In this document: one piece after another, positions 7,688-15,497 of the stretch
How positions within the stretch are numbered: position 1 is the stretch's first letter
Layout: each line of letters begins with the position of its first letter
DNA from: an uncultured beta proteobacterium
GTDB lineage: Bacteria; Pseudomonadota; Gammaproteobacteria; Burkholderiales; Burkholderiaceae_C
Assembly (NCBI GenBank): GCA_903930255.1
Contig: CAIYYA010000283.1
Coordinates: 1 to 43,957 of the forward strand
Length of the DNA: 43,957 nt
Direction: 5' to 3'
Position numbers and translations under genes: made by a program
Notes under the pieces: model-generated
Database searches by the model: none
The model's input: the letters and a program-made list of their open reading frames with translations, nothing else
What the model was told of the DNA's origin: nothing

Positions 7688-8776
7688 TTAACTTGCAGAG
7701 CTCGCCCTTTTTGAACCCTGTTTATGCACGTCGGTCAAGCACACAAGACACACCATATTAGCCAAACGCTGCAATGCTTGCCAGGGGTCATCTGGCCAAT
7801 CGGCCTGTTTCAGGCCTTTGACAATGCCATCAACCAGTTGCGCAGCCTGCAAGAGCTTGGCCACTTCAGTCTCGCTCAGGCGCGGCAGGATTCGCGCAAA
7901 CAGCGATTCTTTGGCACCCCACACCCGTTGTTCGCGCAAAGCCATGGGCAAGGGCTGACCTTGGCGCATGGCATCTTTGACCCGTTTTAAGGCGCGAATA
8001 TCTTCAGACAAAGTGAAGTGAACCAACACGGTAGCTTCGCCTTCAGCTTGCAAACCCTCAAGCATGCGCTGCACCCGCGCCAACTGACCGCTCAACACAG
8101 CCTCGGAAAGCTTAAAAACGTCGTAGCGCGCTACATTCAGCACGGCAGCTTCGATCTGCACCCAACTTAACTCGCCTGGCGCATAGAGCAAAGCCAGTTT
8201 TTGTACTTCTTGATGCGCTGCCAGCAAATTGCCCTCAACCCGATCAGCAAAAAATTGCAAGCTACGCTGCCCTTCTTCGCCGGCAGCCACGCGCTGACCC
8301 TGCGTTGCCAACCTTTGTGCAATCCATTGCGGCAGGGCTGCACGCAGCACGGGGGCGAACTCCAGCAGCATGCCTGTCTCGAGTGCAGCAAACCAAGCAC
8401 TGGCACGCGTGGTTTTGTCTAACCGGGGCAAAGTGACCAGTGTTAAGCATGCGTCGTTGCCGCGCGCCTGCTCAACCAACTGCTGCAAGGCCAAACTGCC
8501 TTCCTTGCCGGGCTTACCGCTTGGAATGCGCAGCTCCAAAATCTGTTTTTCAGCAAACAAGCTTAGGGAGCCGCCCGCAGCCAACACAGCACTCCAGTCA
8601 AAATGCGCGCCACTTACCACGTGCACGCTGCGCTCGGTAAAACCCTGCGTGCGGGCTACATTTCGAATCGTGTCTTGCGCCTCTTGAATCAGCAAGGGTT
8701 CATCACCCAGCAAGGTGTATAGGCTTTTCACACCTTTTTGCAAGTGTGCGGGCAATTGGGCGGGGCTGAGTTGCAT
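7688..8776 (-). CDS. holA: DNA polymerase III delta subunit
   Basis: 362 residues, slightly longer than the 343 of Escherichia coli HolA. The N-terminal clamp-interaction/AAA-like domain contains YTLLGDEPLLIQEAQ. The middle carries FAEKQILELRIPSGKPG, and the C-terminal collar domain ends with ILPRLSETEVAKLLQAAQLVDG. Delta opens the beta sliding clamp within the clamp-loader complex. In related bacteria holA usually follows leuS and lptE; here an Lrp-type regulator gene lies 11 bp upstream instead, so the local order is rearranged. Likely essential. Confidence 0.93.
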   Translation of the reverse strand: MQLSPAQLPAHLQKGVKSLYTLLGDEPLLIQEAQDTIRNVARTQGFTERSVHVVSGAHFDWSAVLAAGGSLSLFAEKQILELRIPSGKPGKEGSLALQQLVEQARGNDACLTLVTLPRLDKTTRASAWFAALETGMLLEFAPVLRAALPQWIAQRLATQGQRVAAGEEGQRSLQFFADRVEGNLLAAHQEVQKLALLYAPGELSWVQIEAAVLNVARYDVFKLSEAVLSGQLARVQRMLEGLQAEGEATVLVHFTLSEDIRALKRVKDAMRQGQPLPMALREQRVWGAKESLFARILPRLSETEVAKLLQAAQLVDGIVKGLKQADWPDDPWQALQRLANMVCLVCLTDVHKQGSKRASSAS

Positions 8777-8787
8777 AAGTGGCTAGT

Positions 8788-9213
8788 TTACGCAAGCCTG
8801 AACGTTTCGAGATGAATGCTGGTTTCGGTGTTGCTGATCCCTTTGAGCAAACGAATGCGTTCGAGCACTTTTGCCAACTCTTGCAAGTTTTGTGCGCGCA
8901 ACTCAGCCAACAAATCCCAGCGACCATTGGTGTCATGCAAACTTGCCACACCGGGTTCGCCCAGTAGATTGGCGATCACAGCGCGCGTTTGATTGCCATC
9001 CACTGCAATGCTCATCCAGGCCAGAATGCTGTTGTGCTGCACATCCGGACGCAAGCGAACTGTATAGCCCACGATGACCCCCGTGTCTTCGAGGCGCCGA
9101 ATGCGGTTGCTCACAGTGCCACGCGAGACCTTGAGTTTTTGAGCCAACGCGGCCACCGTCAAGCGCGCGTCCTGGCGCAATAGCGCCAGCAGTTGTTGGT
9201 CAATTTCATCCAT
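8788..9213 (-). CDS. Lrp/AsnC-family transcriptional regulator
   Basis: 141 residues. The N-terminal helix-turn-helix (residues 1-50: MDEIDQQLLALLRQDARLT, then LKVSRGTVSNRIRRLEDTG) is joined to a C-terminal ligand-binding RAM domain (about 60-140). These proteins form octamers or hexadecamers and respond to amino acids. The gene is divergent from ornithine cyclodeaminase, a common arrangement in which the regulator controls the amino-acid catabolic gene. A perfect palindrome, GCTAATTTAGC (9217-9227), sits directly in front of its start and is a candidate autoregulatory site. No clear Shine-Dalgarno sequence remains visible because that palindrome occupies the spot. Confidence 0.93.
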   Translation of the reverse strand: MDEIDQQLLALLRQDARLTVAALAQKLKVSRGTVSNRIRRLEDTGVIVGYTVRLRPDVQHNSILAWMSIAVDGNQTRAVIANLLGEPGVASLHDTNGRWDLLAELRAQNLQELAKVLERIRLLKGISNTETSIHLETFRLA

Positions 9214-9216
9214 TTT

Positions 9217-9227
9217 GCTAATTTAGC
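9217..9227. promoter_or_regulatory. Candidate Lrp/AsnC operator
   Basis: The perfect palindrome GCTAA-T-TTAGC lies 3 bp from the start codon of the Lrp-type gene, in the 133-bp divergent gap to ornithine cyclodeaminase. Its AT-rich centre between C/G flanks resembles the loose Lrp-box consensus. Binding is inferred. Confidence 0.45.
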
Positions 9228-9346
9228 CTATCAAAACGCCAATTATGTGACACTTTTTATGCACAGTTGCTCATTGTGCTTGCCGGCATGTCCCTTCACA
9301 CTCTAACGCTCTTGTTTCTGTTTCTGTCATTCCTTTGAGAAAACGC

Positions 9347-10399
9347 ATGTTTAGCGCCCAAAACACCACCTTATTTCTGAGCCCGCGCGACGTGGCTCGT
9401 CTGCTTCAACAGCAAAGCATGGCAACCACGCTACTTGGCATGGCGACTTACATCGAAGAAGATTTTTTGCGCTGGAAAAGCTTTGACAAATCACCACGCG
9501 TTGCCAATCACTCGCCAGATGGTGTGATCGAACTCATGCCGATTGCAGACGCTAGTACCTACACCTTCAAGTATGTCAACGGACACCCCAAAAACACCGC
9601 GCGAGGTTTACCCACAGTGATGGCATTTGGCGTGCTGGCAGATGTCGCTACCGGTGTGCCACTGCTGATCAGCGAGCTCACGCTGACCACGGCTCTGCGC
9701 ACCGCGGCAACCTCGGCCGTTGCGGCGCGCGCACTGGCCAGACCCGACAGCCGCGTGATGGCCTTGATTGGCAATGGTGCGCAAAGTGAATTTCAAGCGC
9801 TGGCGTTTCATCATCTGCTTGGTATTGAAGAAATTCGCATCTACGACCTTGACCCTGCCGCAAGCGTCAAACTCATGCGTAATCTGCACAACAACCCGGA
9901 TGCTGTTGGTTTGCGCCTGGACCTGTGCGACAGTATTGCACTGGCAGTGCGTGGTGCGGACATCGTGACGACCATCACCGCCGACAAAACCAACGCGACC
10001 ATCATCACCCCGGAAATGTTAGAACCAGGCATGCACATCAATGGTGTGGGTGGTGACTGCCCAGGCAAAACCGAGATTCACCCCGACGTGCTGCGCGCAG
10101 CCAAGGTGTTTGTCGAATATGAACCGCAAACCCGCATCGAAGGCGACCTGCAACACTTGCCCGCAGAATTTGCCGTAACCGAGTTGTGGCAAGTGCTGAA
10201 CGCTCAAAAAACCGGCCGTGACAACGCATCTCAAGTGACGCTATTCGACTCGGTCGGCTTTGCCATGGAAGATTTCTCAGCCCTGCGCTACGTGTTTGAC
10301 CAAGCGCAAGCCCTGCGACTAGGATCGACGATTGACTTGATTCCCCAACTGGCTGACCCCAAAAACCTTTACCAACTGGTACGGCCTGACCCGATTTGA
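9347..10399 (+). CDS. Ornithine cyclodeaminase
   Basis: 350 residues from the ATG at 9347; a TTG four codons earlier is possible but less likely, because GAGA lies at a fitting distance from the ATG. The protein belongs to the ornithine cyclodeaminase/mu-crystallin family. It has a substrate domain with FKYVNGHPKN and the conserved ELTLTTALRTAATSA, then an NAD-binding Rossmann fold, ALIGNGAQSEFQA, and later INGVGGDCPGKTEI and the substrate-side DSVGFAMEDFSA. It converts ornithine to proline and ammonia. The family also holds alanine and other imino-acid reductases, but the length and GGDCPGKTE motif favour true ornithine cyclodeaminase. A divergent Lrp-type regulator lies upstream. A 93-bp piece of this gene is duplicated at 11094-11186. 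Confidence 0.9.
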   Translation: MFSAQNTTLFLSPRDVARLLQQQSMATTLLGMATYIEEDFLRWKSFDKSPRVANHSPDGVIELMPIADASTYTFKYVNGHPKNTARGLPTVMAFGVLADVATGVPLLISELTLTTALRTAATSAVAARALARPDSRVMALIGNGAQSEFQALAFHHLLGIEEIRIYDLDPAASVKLMRNLHNNPDAVGLRLDLCDSIALAVRGADIVTTITADKTNATIITPEMLEPGMHINGVGGDCPGKTEIHPDVLRAAKVFVEYEPQTRIEGDLQHLPAEFAVTELWQVLNAQKTGRDNASQVTLFDSVGFAMEDFSALRYVFDQAQALRLGSTIDLIPQLADPKNLYQLVRPDPI

Positions 10400-10426
10400 C
10401 CCATAAGTCACCGGGTCGGCATGTGA

Positions 10427-10442
10427 TGTTGTCATGACAACA
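10427..10442. promoter_or_regulatory. 16-bp perfect palindrome downstream of ornithine cyclodeaminase
   Basis: TGTTGTCATGACAACA is a perfect 16-bp palindrome 28 bp after the cyclodeaminase stop codon. There is no T-run, so it is a poor terminator. It resembles an operator for a dimeric regulator such as a GntR-type protein, but no obvious promoter follows. Confidence 0.35.
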
Positions 10443-10492
10443 GCCACCTGAGTGCCAGCCACCAGCGAAGTAAACGCCAGGGTCTTACTACT

Positions 10493-10542
10493 CCTGATTC
10501 AATAGCTTCCTACGCAGGTATTACGGCCGCTAGAGGCCAATC
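10493..10542 (-). repeat. Short hairpin repeat, copy 2
   Basis: Read on the minus strand it gives CCTCTAGCGGCC, a spacer, then GCGTAGGAAGCTATTGAATC. It is the same family as 2364-2420 and overlaps the 3' end of the DUF4143 relic, whose frame closes inside it. Confidence 0.55.
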
Positions 10543-10863
10543 GGGTTGCCACAACTTAGCCATTTGACTCAAGGGCCGCGCGATCGCGCGTTGGGACAAC
10601 GGAAAAGCTTCACTCACCGGGGCGATGACAAACCCCGATTTAAGTTTAAGCGCATCCAGCACCTCGACAAAGCCCTTGCCCAGCTTGGGCTAGGCGGAGT
10701 GCTTGATCTCAATAGCGCGCAGTTGACCACCAGGCAACTCCAGCAACAGATCAATCTCATTGCCGCTGGCGGTGCGAAAAAAGCTCGGGCGGCTACCCAC
10801 AGGCGCTTGGGACAGAATTTGCTCAATCAATGGCGTCCTCACTGTCAACGGTGGTGTCGCACA
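10510..10863 (-). pseudogene. Relic of a DUF4143-type ATPase, C-terminal part
   Basis: On the minus strand one frame reads LIEQILSQAPVGSRPSFFRT, then ASGNEIDLLLELPGGQLRAI, EIKHSA, a TAG stop (10690-10692), then PKLGKGFVEVLDALKLKSGF and VSEAFPLSQRAIARPL. This matches the C-terminal DUF4143 domain of AAA ATPases that follow the pattern FYRT..G.EIDLLLEL.GG...AIEIK. The N-terminal ATPase part is missing and the frame is closed upstream by TGA at 10864-10866, so this is a dead gene. The upstream part of the same frame (10867 to about 11092) has no recognisable family. Confidence 0.7.
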
Positions 10864-10866
10864 TCA

Positions 10867-11092
10867 AGGCAATATTGGCACGGAATCGGACGGTCGATAT
10901 GAACGCTTGTCATCGCCATTGATCTGCGGCGAGGGAATCCGTGCTCGGGGGATCAAGCGCAGATTGTCAAGCGCTGCTTCCGGATCGAAGGTCTGCTCGT
11001 TTGCCGTTTCAGCATCTTGTTCGAGTTCGGCTAAAACAAGAGTCCAAAGCTTTTGTAGCTGAGCAGGAGGAACACGTTGATCAATGGCATTG
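10867..11092 (-). other. Unassigned open segment, possible gene relic
   Basis: In the same minus-strand frame as the DUF4143 relic, above its TGA, about 75 codons stay open (FANAIDQRVPPAQLQK ... DPEAALDNLRLIPRARI). The composition looks protein-like and amphipathic, but I do not recognise it. It ends at the cyclodeaminase duplicate. It could be part of the same dead gene or of a different one joined by rearrangement. Confidence 0.3.
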
Positions 11093-11093
11093 G

Positions 11094-11186
11094 CAAAACC
11101 AACGCGACCATCATCACCCCGAAAATGTTAGAGCCAGGCATGCACATCAATGGTGCGGGTGGTGACTGCACAGGTAAAACCGAGAT
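11094..11186 (+). pseudogene. Duplicated 93-bp fragment of ornithine cyclodeaminase
   Basis: Matches 9985-10077 inside the intact cyclodeaminase gene with 5 differences in 93 bases and no gaps, same strand. It encodes the stretch around MHINGAGGDCTGKTEM. The fragment has no start or flanking gene sequence and cannot give a product. It marks a duplication or recombination event about 1.1 kb downstream of the source gene. Confidence 0.9.
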
Positions 11187-11316
11187 GGGGGCTTGCCTGC
11201 GAACCCTGGCTGCATAAAACAGCCCCAACCCTCCCCCAAAGGCTGGAGGGAGTCATGCAGAGCCCAGCACTTGCGGCTCGTCCGGCATATTGAGCAGACC
11301 CAAGAATGTTTTAAGT

Positions 11317-11392
11317 TCCGTTCGGGCTGAGCCTGTCGAAGCCCTTCGACCGTTCGTCAAGCTCACGACCGGCCAAGCTCAGGGCGAACGGT
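11317..11392. repeat. REP-like inverted repeat
   Basis: The left arm CCGTTCGGGCTGAGCCTGTC (11318-11337) faces the right arm GCCAAGCTCAGGGCGAACGG (11372-11391), whose complement differs at only a few positions. The centre contains TTCGAC and GTCAAGCTCA half-motifs. The TTCGACAAGCTCAGG-type core is a repeat I recall as common between genes in beta- and gammaproteobacteria. A related half-site is embedded in the coding tail at 43646-43675. Confidence 0.65.
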
Positions 11393-11536
11393 TCATACTT
11401 TATCGGGCCGGAGCAATAGGTTTAAGCACTGCGCATTTGAGAGGACTCTTGGAAAATCTTTCCGCGTTTGCGCACAAGTCTGTTTTTTGCCCTTGTTTGA
11501 GGCTTTGAAAATGGGTCGGCGCGGTACAGTGAATGC

Positions 11537-12013
11537 ATGTTTGAAGTCCTCGCTTATGTGTTCGAAAACTACGCCAACGCCAGCTCCGCGTTAGCCCTAC
11601 CCGCACTTCATCGCAAGCTCCATCAAATGGGTTTTGCGACCGAAGAGATTGAGCATGCGCTGCTTTGGCTGGAAGATATGAAACAGGCTGCGCGCCAACT
11701 GGGTCAAGCACCACAGCGCTGCGCTGGGCGCGATTTACCATCGCAAGCCATGCGCGTGCTGACCCGCAAGGAGCAAAAGCACCTGGGGCTGCAAAGTTGG
11801 GGTTATCTAACTTATTTGCAATCGATTGGTGTTTTGACCGGGGAACGGCTTGAACTGGTGCTTGAGCGCGTGCTGGGCGTTCCAGGCTCGCCGCTGCCAC
11901 TGGCCGATTTAAAACTGGTGGTGCTGATGGTGTATTGGAGTCGCGACGAAGAGCCTGATGCGCTGGTGCTCGACGAATTGTGTGACAACGACACCGATCG
12001 GGTCGCGCATTAG
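11537..12013 (+). CDS. smg: Smg family protein (DUF494)
   Basis: 158 residues, the usual length. Family features include MFEVLAYVFENY at the start, GFATEEIEHALLWLEDM, and a C-terminal VLLVMVYWSR-like segment (LVVLMVYWSRDEEPDALVLDEL). The function is unknown. In Escherichia coli and many betaproteobacteria smg lies beside dprA (smf) and topA and is sometimes linked to DNA topology or uptake. Neither neighbour is present here: the gene stands alone between decayed DNA and a convergent DUF1631 gene. Confidence 0.92.
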   Translation: MFEVLAYVFENYANASSALALPALHRKLHQMGFATEEIEHALLWLEDMKQAARQLGQAPQRCAGRDLPSQAMRVLTRKEQKHLGLQSWGYLTYLQSIGVLTGERLELVLERVLGVPGSPLPLADLKLVVLMVYWSRDEEPDALVLDELCDNDTDRVAH

Positions 12014-12039
12014 ACATCCAACATCCGACAATATGTTGA

Positions 12040-12077
12040 GGACAGAGCAAATTTGCTGCGCAAATATTGGTCTGTCC
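12040..12077. terminator. Stem-loop between convergent smg and DUF1631 genes
   Basis: The outer arms GGACAGA and TCTGTCC enclose an inner perfect stem, ATTTGC-tgc-GCAAAT. It lies between the two convergent stop codons. There is no T-run on either side, so it is a candidate bidirectional terminator or transcript-end structure rather than a classical one. Confidence 0.4.
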
Positions 12078-12086
12078 CGCAAGGTC

Positions 12087-14513
12087 TCAGGATAGTAAGC
12101 GCTCGGGGTTGGCTTCGAGCTTGCCTAGGGCATCTCGGGTGGCGCGCACTGTCAGTGATTCGTCTTCTTGTGGTTCGAGCAAACCCGCTTGCAGATAGGC
12201 AGCCAGGCGCGCGGTCTGAATGAGATAACTGCGCCCAATGTTCGATGCAAACAGGTGTAAATGCCCCAAGGGACTGCGCCAAACAAATTGCACTAGCGCA
12301 ATTTTTCCGTTGTGGTTAAGGGTAAACCAGGCACCCAGATCGAGTTCAGCAGCCCATTCGAGCATGCTGGCACTGGCGCTGCCGCTGGCGCCACCACTCA
12401 CGATTACTTCGAGCTCCGAGGCATCAATGCCCAGCAGGTCTTCGATGGTCTGGGCATCGAGCGGCAGTTCATCCGTGCTGTCGTCCGAAACATAGTCTTC
12501 CAAATTAGCCAGTCGCTCAGCCAGCGCCTTGATTTGATCCAGCCCAATGGCCTGAGTTTTCGACATAAAAGCATCCGCCAAAATGTCACTGATCAACTTG
12601 ACGTGCAACTCTTGCGCCGTTTTCACCACGCCCAGCAAGTTCATGCCCATACGCAAGCATTGCAGCAGCTCCGGCAAATCGGCAATCACACGCGCTCTGT
12701 CAGCCCGATTGGGCTTGGCGCTGGCAGCCCATATCAAATCGCTGGCGGTCTTTTTGAGCAGCAGGGTTTCTGCGTGCTGTGGCCCCTGGCGCACGGCAGA
12801 CAGCGCCATGACTTCGGCCCAGACTTTGTATAAAAATTCACGGATTTCATCGCGCACCGGCATGTCTTTAAGCTGGTTGCGCAACTCAATGGTGTATTGA
12901 ATGGTCAGCGTTTCTTTTTGCTCAACTTGCTCAGCAACCCCCACCATTTTTAGGGTGCTGGGTTTTTGCGTCAGGTAGTTTTTTAAAAAGCTTTGGAATT
13001 CTTCATAAACTTTTTGATAAACACGCTCGCCAGTTTCGGGATATTGCTCGATCACCTGGACGACCCGCTTGATCTCGGTCTCGAGTGCCGAACTGCTGAT
13101 GCCACTGGCATCAAAGCCCATGACGCACGAGCCCATATGGTCAATTAACTGGCGTGCCGGGTGATCCAGACGGCTAAAAAAATCAGCCTCAGACAAGGCG
13201 ATGCGCAACACCGGCATTTGCAAACGGGCAAACCAGACCCGAATCCCCGAGGGCAGGCGATCTTCTTGCAAAATCGACTGGAACATCAGCGCCACCAACT
13301 CGATGATGGCTTTTTCACCGTCGGTTGTCGCCTGCTCTTTGAGCGCACTCGACTGCTTGCGCAATTCGCTCACAACACGCTCAATTTGTACCGCCCCTGT
13401 GAGTTGCGGGCCATAAGAAATCTCGCCACCATCGATGCCTTGAACCAGCTGCTGCTGCTCCAGCGCTTGCAAGAGCGAGCCAGAAATCGATTCGTTGATC
13501 ACCGTGTCGGCAAAACCGGGGCGTTGCGCAGCCTGGAGGCCGAGCATCTGCCCAATGCGATCGAGCATGCCCTTCGCACGACCGGCTCTTTCGCGGGGTG
13601 AGCGCATGGCAGGACTGCTGCGTGCGGCACGGTTCGCCGAGCCATGCATCAGGCTAGCGCGAGATTGTCCATGCCCGCCGCCATAGGAACCATAGGCTTC
13701 CTGCGAACCCTGGCTTACGCCTTGGTAGGCAGCAGCAATGACATCGCCGACTGCACCGAAATGGCCGGCGACCGGCTTATTGCGCAGCTGGCGCGACGGC
13801 ATTTCATCATGCACAGCAGGTTCAACCGACTCCTGCTGCACCGCCATGTTTGACGGGGCTGACTGCGCATGGCTGCGAGTTACGAATTCGATCACGGGCA
13901 ACACACCACGCTCAATCAAAGCCTCGTTACAGCCAGCGTAAATGCGCTGCAGTTGTTGGTTCAAGTGCTGTTGCACAGTCTCGTGCACCAGCACCCATGA
14001 ATCGCGCGACATGCCGCTCACCACCCATTGCTCAACCAAAGGCAAAATCAACGCCTCGGGGTGCACGATGTCCTGCTCGGTCAACTCACGATCACCTTGC
14101 AAAAACTTGAGTCGTTTGCGCAAATCGTTGACTTGGCTGGCGGCTTTTTCCATCACACCCAGCGCAAGCCGCGAGGCCAGAATGCGGTTTTCAACGACAT
14201 CGGTGCCCACTAGCTCAAAGCCGGCGTCTAGCGACAAACGCGCTGCTTGCGCACTGACGGCGGGTTTCAGCGCAGCTTGCCAAGCTCGCACCGTGCCATC
14301 GTGCCAGAGTGTTTGGTTGCGTTGGAAATAATTCCAGGTGTCGCGCCGCACTTGCATTTCACGCGATGGCGCAGCCTGGTCGAGCAAATCAATCAGGCGC
14401 TGGCGCACCAGCAGCAGCAAGGGCTGCAACGTTTGCGCTGCCTGTGTGACCACCCACTGACGCACTTGCGCGGCCAGTTGTTGCTGTGCAGTGGCAGACA
14501 TCGAAGGTTTCAT
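12087..14513 (-). CDS. DUF1631 family protein
   Basis: 808 residues, within the family range. It is mostly helical, with a Gln/Arg-rich N-terminus and the conserved blocks YRIFDYFQRNQ-like (WNYFQRNQTLWHDG), FVTRSHAQSAP and RLQMPVLRIALSEADFFS, then HPARQLIDHMGSCVMGFD. A low-complexity Gly/Ser/Arg stretch lies at about 270-310. The end contains a region resembling PilZ-like beta strands (LGAWFTLNHNGKIALVQFVW), which some DUF1631 proteins carry; c-di-GMP binding is therefore possible but unproven. It starts 14 bp after secF and runs the same way, so it is probably the last gene of the yajC-secD-secF transcript. Confidence 0.85.
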   Translation of the reverse strand: MKPSMSATAQQQLAAQVRQWVVTQAAQTLQPLLLLVRQRLIDLLDQAAPSREMQVRRDTWNYFQRNQTLWHDGTVRAWQAALKPAVSAQAARLSLDAGFELVGTDVVENRILASRLALGVMEKAASQVNDLRKRLKFLQGDRELTEQDIVHPEALILPLVEQWVVSGMSRDSWVLVHETVQQHLNQQLQRIYAGCNEALIERGVLPVIEFVTRSHAQSAPSNMAVQQESVEPAVHDEMPSRQLRNKPVAGHFGAVGDVIAAAYQGVSQGSQEAYGSYGGGHGQSRASLMHGSANRAARSSPAMRSPRERAGRAKGMLDRIGQMLGLQAAQRPGFADTVINESISGSLLQALEQQQLVQGIDGGEISYGPQLTGAVQIERVVSELRKQSSALKEQATTDGEKAIIELVALMFQSILQEDRLPSGIRVWFARLQMPVLRIALSEADFFSRLDHPARQLIDHMGSCVMGFDASGISSSALETEIKRVVQVIEQYPETGERVYQKVYEEFQSFLKNYLTQKPSTLKMVGVAEQVEQKETLTIQYTIELRNQLKDMPVRDEIREFLYKVWAEVMALSAVRQGPQHAETLLLKKTASDLIWAASAKPNRADRARVIADLPELLQCLRMGMNLLGVVKTAQELHVKLISDILADAFMSKTQAIGLDQIKALAERLANLEDYVSDDSTDELPLDAQTIEDLLGIDASELEVIVSGGASGSASASMLEWAAELDLGAWFTLNHNGKIALVQFVWRSPLGHLHLFASNIGRSYLIQTARLAAYLQAGLLEPQEDESLTVRATRDALGKLEANPERLLS

Positions 14514-14527
14514 GCGCCGCTTGACGG

Positions 14528-15484
14528 TTAAACCACTGCCCCAGAGTTGGGATCACTTGGATCGATATCTTTGGCGGCCACAGCCCCTTTGATCAGGTCT
14601 TCGCGTGTTATGCCCAGCCACATGGCAATGGCTGCAGCCACGAACACCGAAGAATAGATGCCAAACAAAATGCCGATGGTTAGCGCCAGCGCAAAATAAT
14701 GCAAGGTGGCACCACCAAAAAGCAGCATCGAAAGCACCATCATTTGCGTGCAGCCGTGGGTGATGATGGTGCGGCTGATAGTGGACGTGATCGCGTTGTT
14801 GATGATTTCGGTGGTGTTCATCTTGCGATAACGCCGAAAATTCTCGCGAATTCGGTCAAAAATAACCACCGATTCGTTCACCGAGTAACCCAAAACCGCC
14901 AGCACTGCGGCCAACACTGGCAACGAAAATTCCCACTGAAAAAACGCAAAAAAACCAAGGATGATGATCACATCGTGCAAATTGGCCACGATGGCGGCAA
15001 CGGCATATTTCCACTCGAAGCGCAATGCCAAGTAGATCATGATGCCCACCACCACAAAGGCCAACGCTTTGAGGCCGTCAACAGCCAGCTCATCACCCAC
15101 CTGGGGGCCGACAAATTCGGTGCGCCGCATGGTTGCCGAAGCATCCAGTGCCTGCAGTGCCGTCATGACTTGGGTGCTTTGCTGGGCAGAACTCACACCC
15201 TTTTGCGCAGGCAGGCGAATCAGCACATCGCGTGCCGTGCCAAAGTTTTGCACTTGCACATCGGTAAAACCCAATTGGGCAACACGCTCGCGAACCGTAC
15301 CCAAATCAGCCGGCTGCGCATAGGTGACTTCCATCAGGGTGCCCCCGGTGAACTCCACCGACAAATGCAAACCTCTCGTGAATAAAAAGAAAACGGCTGC
15401 CAAAAATGTCAGCAACGAAATCAGGTTGAACGCCAGTGCATGGCGCATGAATGGGATGTCGCGCTTGATTCTGAAAAATTCCAT
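14528..15484 (-). CDS. secF: Protein translocase subunit SecF
   Basis: 318 residues. The first membrane helix (about 16-36) is followed by a periplasmic domain with VEFTGGTLMEV. Five more helices follow, including GYSVNESVVIFDRIRENFR, the signature of the SecF RND-like membrane core, and RTIITHGCTQMMVLSMLL. With SecD it uses the proton gradient to complete export through SecYEG. It starts 13 bp after the secD stop. Confidence 0.96.
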   Translation of the reverse strand: MEFFRIKRDIPFMRHALAFNLISLLTFLAAVFFLFTRGLHLSVEFTGGTLMEVTYAQPADLGTVRERVAQLGFTDVQVQNFGTARDVLIRLPAQKGVSSAQQSTQVMTALQALDASATMRRTEFVGPQVGDELAVDGLKALAFVVVGIMIYLALRFEWKYAVAAIVANLHDVIIILGFFAFFQWEFSLPVLAAVLAVLGYSVNESVVIFDRIRENFRRYRKMNTTEIINNAITSTISRTIITHGCTQMMVLSMLLFGGATLHYFALALTIGILFGIYSSVFVAAAIAMWLGITREDLIKGAVAAKDIDPSDPNSGAVV

Positions 15485-15497
15485 GGCTATCTCGTTT

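Noticed and set aside
12312..12833. 173-codon plus-strand frame opposite the DUF1631 gene
   Set aside because: Antisense shadow; the minus strand carries the recognisable family.
14699..15385. 228-codon plus-strand frame opposite secF
   Set aside because: Histidine-rich antisense shadow of a clear secF gene.
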